DNA of 39,320 nt from Flavobacteriales bacterium (GTDB lineage Bacteria > Bacteroidota > Bacteroidia > Flavobacteriales_D > JAHECK01): assembly GCA_024641785.1 (NCBI GenBank), contig JAHECK010000014.1:1-39320 (forward strand), given 5' to 3'. Below the pieces are notes generated by a model. The model was not told the DNA's origin and searched no databases. It saw only the letters and a program-made list of their open reading frames with translations. Numbering within the stretch: position 1 is the stretch's first letter; the number at the start of each line of letters is the position of its first letter. This document shows positions 33,026 to 39,320 of this stretch, one piece after another. The translations under genes and the position numbers were made by a program.

Positions 33026-33580
33026 TTATGATCCAACAACTACTTTGGCGTAGCGAAGAACATTATCATTAAGGAAATATCCTTTTTCTGTAGTATCGAC
33101 TACTTTTCCTATTAGGGATTTACTTGGAGCCGGAATATTTGTAATTGATTCATGAAAATCCACATTAAAAGGCTTTCCATTTGTTTCCATTTCTTTTACT
33201 CCTTCTGCTTCTAGTATTTTATTAAGCTTATTATAAATCAGTTGAAATCCTTCCTTTAATACTTTTGGATCATCTACTTTTTTATTTGATTCAATCGCTC
33301 TTTCAAAATCATCTATTACAGGAAGTATTTTTAAAAGAAGAGAAGAATTTCCTGAATTAATAAGTTCAAGTTTTTCCTTTGCAGTCCTTTTTCTATAATT
33401 CTCAAAATCTGAGTAAAGGCGAAGATATTTATCATTTATTTGAGATACTTGTTCTTGGAGCTCACTAATCGGATCGATTTCTTTTTCTGGTAATTTACCT
33501 TCGTTTTCCAATTGTTCTTCTTCACTCTTTTGCAGATTTTCTATATTTTCATCTAACTGCTCATCGTTCATTTCACTCAT
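33026..33580 (-). CDS. grpE: Nucleotide exchange factor GrpE
   Basis: Releases ADP from DnaK. 184 residues. The first 50 residues are acidic and probably disordered, then a long coiled coil (DPISELQEQVSQINDKYLRLYSDFENYRKRT) leads into a beta domain with the family pattern VKEMETNGKPFNVDFHESI and the ending GYFLNDNVLRYAKVVV. The start at 33580 was chosen because an alternative 12 codons earlier lies inside the predicted -7 box. dnaJ follows in the same direction; together they form a grpE-dnaJ unit. No CIRCE element was found upstream. Confidence 0.95.
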   Translation of the reverse strand: MSEMNDEQLDENIENLQKSEEEQLENEGKLPEKEIDPISELQEQVSQINDKYLRLYSDFENYRKRTAKEKLELINSGNSSLLLKILPVIDDFERAIESNKKVDDPKVLKEGFQLIYNKLNKILEAEGVKEMETNGKPFNVDFHESITNIPAPSKSLIGKVVDTTEKGYFLNDNVLRYAKVVVGS

Positions 33581-33605
33581 GATTTTTATTTTTTCTTTTG
33601 GGTGG

Positions 33606-33637
33606 CAAAAATACAACCAAAGAATTTATTGAGACAA
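33606..33637 (-). promoter_or_regulatory. Predicted grpE-dnaJ promoter
   Basis: On the minus strand: TTG (33637-33635), a 21-base spacer, and TATTTTTG (33613-33606). The predicted leader is about 20 bases to the ATG at 33580. The short inverted repeat GACAA-G-TTGTC overlaps the -33 element. Confidence 0.6.
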
Positions 33638-33660
33638 GTTGTCATTAAAAAAAAAGAAAA

Positions 33661-33684
33661 AACCCTGACTATGCTGTCAGGGTT
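33661..33684 (-). terminator. Intrinsic terminator after the TlpA-like gene
   Basis: On the minus strand AACCCTGAC pairs with GTCAGGGTT (9 bp, 6-base loop) and is followed by TTTTC and a long T run. It lies 78 bases after the stop at 33762 and before the grpE promoter. Confidence 0.88.
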
Positions 33685-33761
33685 CGTATTTTGACTAAAA
33701 AAGCGCCTTTTTTAAAGCAATTTGACGGGTTTTTCAGTTAAATTAATTTTTAAGCTGTGGA

Positions 33762-34322
33762 TTAAAAGCTTTTCACATGTTTGTCCAGCTCTTTACCTAA
33801 TGCAGGACCTCTTAAATTCGCGGCTATGATAATTCCATCTTTATCTATTAAAAAATTTGCCGGAATAGAATTCACACCATATTGCATAGAAGCAGGTGAT
33901 TTCCAACCCATAAAATCAGAAGCATGATAAGGCCATATAAGACCATCTTGTTTTATTGCTGCAACCCATCGGTCCATTGCTCCAGCATTTTCAAGAGAAT
34001 AGCTAAATATTTCGAAACCTTTGGCGTCTTTAAATTTTGCCTTTGAATATTTATTATAATTCGCAACTACATTTGGATTCTCTCTTCTGCATGGACCACA
34101 CCATGATGCCCAGAAATCAATTAGGACCATTTTTCCTTTTAGGTCACTTAATTTAATGACTTTACCATCTGGATTTTTTGCAATAATATCCGGAGCTTTA
34201 TCTCCGATCTTAAACGAGGTTATCGCTTTTTCTGAAGCTAGGATCTCACTACTTTGATCGTTAAACCCAAAAAGGAGTAAAGCAAAGCTAATGATTCCTA
34301 AAGTTTTTGTAATTCTGTTCAT
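33762..34322 (-). CDS. TlpA/ResA-like thiol-disulfide oxidoreductase
   Basis: 186-residue exported thioredoxin-fold protein. Signal sequence at residues 1-20 or so (NRITKTLGIISFALLLFGF). The redox motif is C75-GP-C78 (DFWASWCGPCRREN), preceded by GDKAPDIIAKNPDGKVIKLSDLKGK, typical of AhpC/TSA-like TlpA proteins. The cis-Pro loop is SIPANFLIDKDG. It probably reduces periplasmic disulfides, for example in cytochrome c maturation or in keeping substrates reduced. The start at 34322 gives the signal peptide; the longer in-frame version from 34388 adds 22 residues without a signal-like start. A terminator follows. Confidence 0.92.
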   Translation of the reverse strand: MNRITKTLGIISFALLLFGFNDQSSEILASEKAITSFKIGDKAPDIIAKNPDGKVIKLSDLKGKMVLIDFWASWCGPCRRENPNVVANYNKYSKAKFKDAKGFEIFSYSLENAGAMDRWVAAIKQDGLIWPYHASDFMGWKSPASMQYGVNSIPANFLIDKDGIIIAANLRGPALGKELDKHVKSF

Positions 34323-34431
34323 TTCTATAAGTTTTGTTGAAGCAGCTAAATAACTAAAATAATGCCAATTCATTTTTATGAATAGCATAAAATTGCCATT
34401 TAGTCCTATTTATGACATTTGTCTAAGACAT

Positions 34432-35742
34432 TCAATCTTCTAAACGTACAATATTAGCTCCTAGTTGCTTTAAGCGGATATCTATATTTTGATAGCCTCT
34501 ATCAATTTGTTCAATATTATGTATTACACTCTTACCTTTAGCCGAAAGCGCAGCAATTAAGAGGGAAACACCAGCTCGAATATCTGGGGAAGTCATCGAA
34601 ATTCCACGTAAAGGAGAACTTCTATCTAGGCCGATAACGGTAGCTCGATGTGGATCGCATAAGATAATTTGAGCTCCCATATCAATAAGTTTATCAACGA
34701 AGAACAATCTGCTTTCAAACATTTTTTGATGAATTAAAACACTTCCCTTTGCTTGAGATGCAACTACTAAAATGATACTTAGTAAATCAGGTGTAAAACC
34801 GGGCCATGGTGCATCAGATATTGTTAGAATAGAACCGTCAATAAAAGTACTAACCTCATAATGATCTTGGGATGGAATAAAAATATCATCTCCTCTTCGT
34901 TCCAGTTTTATCCCTAAACTTTGAAAAACTGCTGGAATTCTGCCAAGTTCATCATAGTGTACATCTTTAATAGTGATCTCTGATTGAGTCATCGCTGCTA
35001 GGCCAATAAAACTCCCAATTTCAATCATGTCAGGTAAAATTCGGTGTTCTGTGCCACTGAGTTTTTTAACACCAGTTATTTTTAACAGATTAGATCCAAT
35101 TCCTGAAATATCTGCTCCCATACGATTTAGCATTTTACACAATTGCTGAAGATAGGGCTCGCAGGCAGCATTGTAAATGGTGGTTACTCCTTCTGCCAGA
35201 ACAGCGGTCATAACTATATTTGCAGTTCCTGTAACTGAGGCCTCATCTAAAAGCATATAGGTGCCTTTAAGATTTTTCGCTTCTACCTTATAAAACTCCT
35301 CTTGCTTATCGTAAACAAAATTGGCTCCGAGCATTTTAAAGCCATCAAAATGAGTATCCAATCTTCTTCGACCAATTTTATCCCCTCCCGGTTTAGGAAT
35401 ATATCCTTTACCAAAACGAGCCAAAAGTGGTCCAACGATCATTATTGAACCTCTTAATCCAGCTCCTTTTTTCTTAAATTTTTCAGAGAGGAGGTATTCA
35501 ATATTAACATCTTTAGCTCGAAATTTATAAGTATCAGAACTTAATTTCTCGACCTTTACATTCAAGTCAATTAGAAGATCGATCAAACGATTTACATCGA
35601 TGATGTCTGGAATATTCGAAATGGTAATAGGATCTTCAGTAAGGAGAATCGCAGATAATATTTGAAGCGCCTCATTTTTAGCGCCTTGAGGTATAATTTC
35701 GCCTTTTAATTTTGTTCCACCGATAATTTCAAATGATGCCAT
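34432..35742 (-). CDS. murA: UDP-N-acetylglucosamine 1-carboxyvinyltransferase with Asp in place of catalytic Cys
   Basis: First committed step of peptidoglycan synthesis: transfer of enolpyruvate from PEP to UDP-GlcNAc. 436 residues, slightly longer than the usual 420. The inside-out alpha/beta barrel repeats are visible, with GGTKLKGEI at the start, PQGAKNEAL, GSIMIVGPLLARFGKGY and RAGVSLLIAALSAKG near the end. The active-site loop reads PKPGGDKIGRR, with Asp121 where E. coli has Cys115. The same replacement is known to make MurA active yet insensitive to fosfomycin in other bacteria. The gene lies between the TlpA-like gene and a terminator following DUF4290, so it has its own transcript. 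Confidence 0.96.
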   Translation of the reverse strand: MASFEIIGGTKLKGEIIPQGAKNEALQILSAILLTEDPITISNIPDIIDVNRLIDLLIDLNVKVEKLSSDTYKFRAKDVNIEYLLSEKFKKKGAGLRGSIMIVGPLLARFGKGYIPKPGGDKIGRRRLDTHFDGFKMLGANFVYDKQEEFYKVEAKNLKGTYMLLDEASVTGTANIVMTAVLAEGVTTIYNAACEPYLQQLCKMLNRMGADISGIGSNLLKITGVKKLSGTEHRILPDMIEIGSFIGLAAMTQSEITIKDVHYDELGRIPAVFQSLGIKLERRGDDIFIPSQDHYEVSTFIDGSILTISDAPWPGFTPDLLSIILVVASQAKGSVLIHQKMFESRLFFVDKLIDMGAQIILCDPHRATVIGLDRSSPLRGISMTSPDIRAGVSLLIAALSAKGKSVIHNIEQIDRGYQNIDIRLKQLGANIVRLED

Positions 35743-35801
35743 AGGAAAGAATTTTTTTAATCTTTATTTCTAGGGAAAATATTGAAAATTAAGGCACAAA
35801 A

Positions 35802-35834
35802 AAGGGTGATGAACTATTTTTTTTCACCACCCTT
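35802..35834 (-). terminator. Terminator after the DUF4290 gene
   Basis: On the minus strand AAGGGTGGTGAA pairs with TTCATCACCCTT (one mismatch in 12) and runs into six T. It begins 21 bases after the stop at 35856 and separates the helicase-DUF4290 unit from murA. Confidence 0.8.
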
Positions 35835-35855
35835 AAAATAATTTATAAACCTAGT

Positions 35856-36488
35856 TTATATTTTTCTACGCACTTTCTTTTTAATGTTCTTTTTGCGTTT
35901 TCTATTAGGTATATTTTCTCTAGGTACTAATTCATTTGCGGCTGTTAAAGTCCATTCTTCCTTCCATTCGATTTTACCGCCACTAAATTCCTTTAATTGT
36001 TTGATTATAACTGCGTCACTTATACTGGACTCGGCTCCTGTCATATACATTCGTTTCATCATATTAGCCATATCAACGATCAAACGATCTTTATCCTCTC
36101 CTTCAGGAAAGTGTACGATTGCCTTCAGAGATTTTTCTAAAATTTGACCATAGTGGCCATATTTTATGTCATTGGATGGGTATTTTACGATTTCAGGTTT
36201 TTCTTGAAATTGTTGAGGTGATGGTTTTGGATAAGGAGAATCAACATCTAATTTAAAATCAGACATGATAAATATATGGTCCCAAAGTTTGTGCTTATAG
36301 TTTTCCTCATCTCTTAAGTGAGGGAAAAGTTGCCCCATCACATTAATAATGGCTTGAGCAACTTGATTTCTTAAGTCTTTATTGTTAATAGTCACTGCAT
36401 ATTCAACCATCCGCTGAATGTTCCTTCCGTATTCAGGAATAACCAAATCTGGTCTTTCTGAATTATAATCCATATTCAATTCTGTCAT
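35856..36488 (-). CDS. DUF4290 family protein
   Basis: 210-residue cytoplasmic protein of unknown function. It matches the DUF4290 family as I know it: YNSERPDLVIPEYGRNIQRMVEYA at the start, an LRDEENYKHKLWDHIFIMSDF core, then KYPSNDIKYGHYGQIL and MANMMKRMYM. The C-terminus is strongly basic (NRKRKKNIKKKVRRKI), so it may bind nucleic acid. It begins 12 bases after the UvrD-like helicase stop, suggesting a shared message and perhaps a role in DNA handling; murA follows after a terminator. Confidence 0.87.
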   Translation of the reverse strand: MTELNMDYNSERPDLVIPEYGRNIQRMVEYAVTINNKDLRNQVAQAIINVMGQLFPHLRDEENYKHKLWDHIFIMSDFKLDVDSPYPKPSPQQFQEKPEIVKYPSNDIKYGHYGQILEKSLKAIVHFPEGEDKDRLIVDMANMMKRMYMTGAESSISDAVIIKQLKEFSGGKIEWKEEWTLTAANELVPRENIPNRKRKKNIKKKVRRKI

Positions 36489-36500
36489 ACTATAATGTAT

Positions 36501-38735
36501 TTATTTGAGGATAGTAAGTCGTGCAAATTTAAGCAAGAGTTGCTTCTGTCCAACATTTGGAAAGAAAACAGTTGCTTTATCTCCCTCTACATGTAATACT
36601 TTTCCTTTTCCAAATCGTTCATGTTCCACTTCCATACCCGTTTTCACACCTTGTGCTGATGAGCTCACATTTGTTTGTGAATGAGAGTCGATTGCTTTCA
36701 ATTTTCGTCGAATTGGGGGTGTATTCCCAGTTGTTCTTCTAAAACCTTCTCTTTGAAACTCTGGTTTTACGATCTTATTTTGAGACGGGAATTCAAGAAA
36801 TGCTGGATCAAGTTCATCAATAAATCTACTTGGTTCACATTGATTAAGTGATCCCCATTTATATCGTGTATTTGAATAACTTAGAAAGACTCTTTTTTTG
36901 GCTCTGGTCAATGCAACGTAAAACAAACGCCTTTCCTCTTCGAGGTCACTACGCGAAGAAAGGGCCATTTGAGAAGGAAAAAGATTTTCTTCTAATCCGA
37001 CAATAAATACATAAGGGAACTCCAATCCCTTCGCAGCATGAACGGTCATCAGAGTTACTTTATTTAAATCATCTTCGTTATCTTGATCAGCATCGGTAAG
37101 CAGAGCAACATCAATTAGAAAGTCGCTTAGCGATTTTTCTTCATCAAAATTAGAATCGGTAAATTCTTTTAAAGCATTCAGAACTTCCTGTATGTTGTCA
37201 TATCGGGATACTCCTTCAGGTGATTTATCAGAATATAATTCTCTTAAAATACCGGTACTTGAAGAAATATGTTCTCCTAGTTCAAAAGCACTATGCGATT
37301 CGTGCATCGTTCGAAAGCTTTTAATAAGAGTAACGAATTCCGATATTTTAGTTTTAGTTCCTGAATTAAGGTTTAACTCAATTGCGCCTATATTTTCTAA
37401 CAATTCCCAAATGCTCTTGTTATACTCTGATGAAGCCACCTGCAACTTTTCAATTGTTGTTTTTCCTATTCCGCGCGCTGGATAATTAATAACGCGCATA
37501 AGTGATTCTTCATCATTATGATTGATCGTTAACCTGAAATATGCTAATAAGTCTTTTATCTCTTTTCGTTGGTAAAAAGAAAGTCCCCCATATATTTTAT
37601 AGGGAATGTTCGTTTTTCTCAATGCCTCTTCTAAAGCCCTTGATTGAGCATTAGTTCTGTAGAGGACTGCGAAATCTGAGAATTGGTTTTTATCCTCATT
37701 ATTTATTTCAAAGATACTTTGAGCAACAAACAATCCTTCTTCATTATCTGTAAAGTTTCTGACCAGTTTAATTAATTCACCTTCTTCATTAGAGGTCCAT
37801 ACATTCTTTTTGATCTGGCCTTTATTTTTTTCAATGATCGAATTAGCTGCTTCAACAATTCTTTTAGTAGATCGATAATTTTGTTCGAGCTTGAATAATT
37901 TGTAATCAGGGTAATCGTTTTTAAAACTCAGAATATTTTGTATGTCTGCACCACGAAAGCCGTAAATACTTTGAGCATCATCACCAACCACACATATATT
38001 TTCTCTAAGTGCAGCTAATTTTTTAATGATCAGGTATTGGGCATAATTGGTATCCTGATACTCATCAACTAATAAATAGTGAAACTTGTGTTGATATTTT
38101 AGTAAGATATTTGGATGATCTCTGAATAATATATTCGTATTGAATAATAGATCATCGAAGTCCATCGCTCCGGATCGCTTACATTTCTCGCTATATCTTT
38201 TATAGATATATCTTAACTGTGATTTTCCAGAAGATTCATCTTGAGAGATCAATTCAGGATGTTGCAGGTAATCGTCTGCACCGATTAAATTATTCTTTGC
38301 ACTTGAAATTCTACTATATACAGATGAAGGTTTATAGATTTTATCATCAAGGTTCAGTTCTTTAACAATAGACTTGATTGCATTTCTACTATCCTGGGTG
38401 TCGTATATCGTAAAATTGGATGGGTAACCTATTAAGCTTGCTTCAAAACGCAGTACTCTGGCAAATATGGAATGAAAGGTTCCCATCCATATATTAGCAG
38501 ATTCAGAAGAACCGATGATGTTCCCGATCCTGCTTTTCATTTCTTTAGCTGCTTTATTTGTAAAGGTAAGGGCAAGTATATTAAAGGGATCAACCTTTTT
38601 ATTGATCAGGTGAGCGATTCGATAAGTCAGTACTCTTGTTTTGCCAGATCCTGCTCCAGCAATAACCATTACAGGGCCTTCGGTAGATTCTACCGCTTTT
38701 CGCTGGGCATCGTTTAATTCCTCAAGATAATTCAC
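36501..38735 (-). CDS. UvrD/PcrA family ATP-dependent DNA helicase
   Basis: 744-residue superfamily 1A helicase (3'-5'), for repair and clearing of replication obstacles. Motif Q/I: LNDAQRKAV and AGAGSGKT (residues 26-33); Walker B: LLVDEYQDTNYAQ; motif IV: QNYRST; motif V: VHAAKGLEFPYVFIVGLEE; motif VI: EERRLFYVALTRAKKRV. The C-terminus carries a PcrA/UvrD-type Tudor-like domain (GMEVEHERFGKGKVLHVEGD). UvrD and PcrA cannot be told apart by eye. Starts with GTG at 38735, four bases after a -7 box, and no other start can supply the complete N-terminus, so the message is likely leaderless. DUF4290 follows in the same unit. Confidence 0.94.
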   Translation of the reverse strand: MNYLEELNDAQRKAVESTEGPVMVIAGAGSGKTRVLTYRIAHLINKKVDPFNILALTFTNKAAKEMKSRIGNIIGSSESANIWMGTFHSIFARVLRFEASLIGYPSNFTIYDTQDSRNAIKSIVKELNLDDKIYKPSSVYSRISSAKNNLIGADDYLQHPELISQDESSGKSQLRYIYKRYSEKCKRSGAMDFDDLLFNTNILFRDHPNILLKYQHKFHYLLVDEYQDTNYAQYLIIKKLAALRENICVVGDDAQSIYGFRGADIQNILSFKNDYPDYKLFKLEQNYRSTKRIVEAANSIIEKNKGQIKKNVWTSNEEGELIKLVRNFTDNEEGLFVAQSIFEINNEDKNQFSDFAVLYRTNAQSRALEEALRKTNIPYKIYGGLSFYQRKEIKDLLAYFRLTINHNDEESLMRVINYPARGIGKTTIEKLQVASSEYNKSIWELLENIGAIELNLNSGTKTKISEFVTLIKSFRTMHESHSAFELGEHISSSTGILRELYSDKSPEGVSRYDNIQEVLNALKEFTDSNFDEEKSLSDFLIDVALLTDADQDNEDDLNKVTLMTVHAAKGLEFPYVFIVGLEENLFPSQMALSSRSDLEEERRLFYVALTRAKKRVFLSYSNTRYKWGSLNQCEPSRFIDELDPAFLEFPSQNKIVKPEFQREGFRRTTGNTPPIRRKLKAIDSHSQTNVSSSAQGVKTGMEVEHERFGKGKVLHVEGDKATVFFPNVGQKQLLLKFARLTILK

Positions 38736-38739
38736 GGGG

Positions 38740-38768
38740 CAAAGTTAAATCTTCGAATTAGTAAACAA
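38740..38768 (-). promoter_or_regulatory. Predicted uvrD promoter, giving a leaderless mRNA
   Basis: On the minus strand: TTG (38768-38766), an 18-base spacer, and TAACTTTG (38747-38740). Only CCCC separates the box from the GTG start at 38735, so transcription should begin at or next to the start codon. Confidence 0.6.
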
Positions 38769-39009
38769 TTAATTATTTAAACTATTAATTAACAAGAGCA
38801 TTCTTTTCTATAAATGATTAGCTTAAAAAAAGCCATTTTTGTTGTCTGTTTTTAGAGAAAATCATCGCCTAAAAAAAGAAGGCAAAAAAGGAAAAAAATG
38901 AAAATAATTTTTTAATAGGGTGTTCATAAATTGATAATTTTCGAGAACCTATTCTATTTCAGTGCCTTTCGGAGCAAATGATTATTTGAAATTAAATTTT
39001 AACCACCCG

Positions 39010-39039
39010 TTGTTAATTAAATTATTTCTTGTAGATTTG
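39010..39039 (+). promoter_or_regulatory. Promoter of the str operon (rpsL), TTG-N19-TAnnTTTG
   Basis: TTG at 39010-39012, exactly 19 bases, then TAGATTTG at 39032-39039: complete consensus for the Bacteroidota primary sigma factor. Transcription should begin near 39044, giving a leader of about 50 bases. The best promoter in the window, as expected for ribosomal protein genes. Confidence 0.85.
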
Positions 39040-39093
39040 CACCCCGAAAATCGAATTCGGATTAGTTATAATTTTTAAAAATTAGAGTTTAAT

Positions 39094-39320
39094 AATGCCT
39101 ACTATTCAGCAATTAGTAAGAAAAGGAAGAGAATCTAAAGTAAAGACAAGTAAGTCAGCTGCTCTAGATTCATGTCCGCAAAGACGCGGAGTATGTGTGC
39201 GTGTGTACACCACTACTCCTAAAAAGCCGAACTCGGCTATGCGAAAAGTGGCCAGGGTAAAGTTAACCAACGGTAAGGAGGTTAATGCCTACATTGGTGG
39301 TGAGGGTCATAACCTTCAGG
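39094..39320 (+). CDS. rpsL: 30S ribosomal protein uS12 (5' part, truncated by window end)
   Basis: Decoding-centre protein of the small ribosomal subunit. 75 complete codons are present. [14 protein letters not shown] opens the gene; [25 protein letters not shown] and GEGHNLQ are near-universal. The two Lys of TTPKKPNS, a site of streptomycin-resistance changes in other bacteria, have the wild-type form; the second resistance site is beyond the window. rpsL normally starts the str operon (rpsL-rpsG-fusA). Confidence 0.97.

Larger units (their letters stand above)
38736..39093. other. 358-base divergent intergenic region, uvrD to rpsL
   Basis: Holds the uvrD promoter at its left edge and the rpsL promoter at its right. 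Between them are A/T tracts at about 38870-38915 and an imperfect inverted repeat (AATAGG-gtg-TTC at 38914-38925 with GAACCTATT at 38945-38953). No open reading frame or RNA gene could be supported. Confidence 0.7.

Noticed and set aside
33581-33660. CIRCE or other HrcA operator before grpE
   Set aside because: Only an 11-base inverted repeat (GACAAGTTGTC) is present; the TTAGCACTC/GAGTGCTAA arms of CIRCE are absent.
33697-33713. AAAAAAG-CGC-CTTTTTT hairpin next to the TlpA-gene terminator
   Set aside because: Possible back-up terminator, but it is purely A/T-paired except for one G-C and the stronger hairpin at 33661-33684 explains termination.
34405-34435. Overlapping small palindromes (GACATTTGTC, TGTCTAAGACA) at the end of murA
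   Set aside because: Stems of four bases, no T-tract; too weak to call a terminator or site.
38914-38953. Inverted repeat AATAGG-gtg-TTC / GAACCTATT before rpsL
   Set aside because: Contains a three-base bulge and a 19-base loop, lies upstream of the rpsL promoter and has no T-tract; probably incidental.
1-39320. tRNA, rRNA, insertion sequences, prophage or defence genes
   Set aside because: None were seen; intergenic regions are short and all larger reading frames match core families or exported Bacteroidota proteins.

Overview
The window is an AT-rich chromosomal segment from a member of the Bacteroidota (Flavobacteriia/Cytophagia-like; genus not identifiable by eye). The evidence is: Bacteroidota promoters of the form TTG-N19-TAnnTTTG ahead of several genes; two secreted proteins with type IX secretion (T9SS) C-terminal sorting domains; a PorE-like OmpA protein; lineage-typical families (DUF2911, DUF2851, DUF4290, YceD/DUF177); and MurA and DnaJ variants. 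No phage, transposon, CRISPR, tRNA or rRNA was seen. It is mostly core genome, with the unusual features inside individual genes and regulatory regions.

Layout. 1-1606: 3' end of clpX and a secreted DUF2911/TPR protein, converging on an unrecognised two-helix membrane protein. 1608-4317: that protein and moeA on the minus strand, diverging from moaC through overlapping promoters. 4403-9252: secreted PEGA-like repeat protein, TatD hydrolase, TcdA and a PorE-like OmpA protein. 9319-15544: purM, prfA, pyrF, DUF2851, a PspC-domain protein coupled to a K+ channel, and a small hypothetical. 15550-19332 (minus): a secreted PKD/repeat protein with a T9SS type A tail, a strong terminator, then an ECF sigma factor overlapping a protein with an anti-sigma-like N-terminus and an outer-membrane barrel. 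19562-21100: Na+/alanine-type symporter. 21093-24321 (minus): a large T9SS type B protein and riboflavin synthase. 24477-30859: M17 aminopeptidase, pdxA, then yceD-rpmF-fabH-accB-accC. 30917-38735 (minus): RluA-like pseudouridine synthase, dnaJ-grpE, a TlpA-like thioredoxin, murA, DUF4290 and a UvrD/PcrA helicase. The window ends in rpsL, the first gene of the str operon.

How the genes fit together. The fabH/accB/accC block starts fatty acid synthesis and is linked to ribosome assembly through yceD-rpmF, but plsX is absent between rpmF and fabH. moeA/moaC serve molybdenum cofactor synthesis. GrpE/DnaJ serve DnaK. The PorE-like protein may belong to the T9SS machinery that would export the two sorted proteins here.

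Most notable: DnaJ has lost exactly the Cys motifs of zinc centre I while keeping centre II; MurA has Asp in place of the catalytic Cys (predicted fosfomycin insensitivity); pepA and uvrD begin four bases after a -7 box, as leaderless mRNAs would; the sigma factor begins directly at the U-tract of a strong terminator; and its overlapping partner appears to span the whole envelope in one chain.
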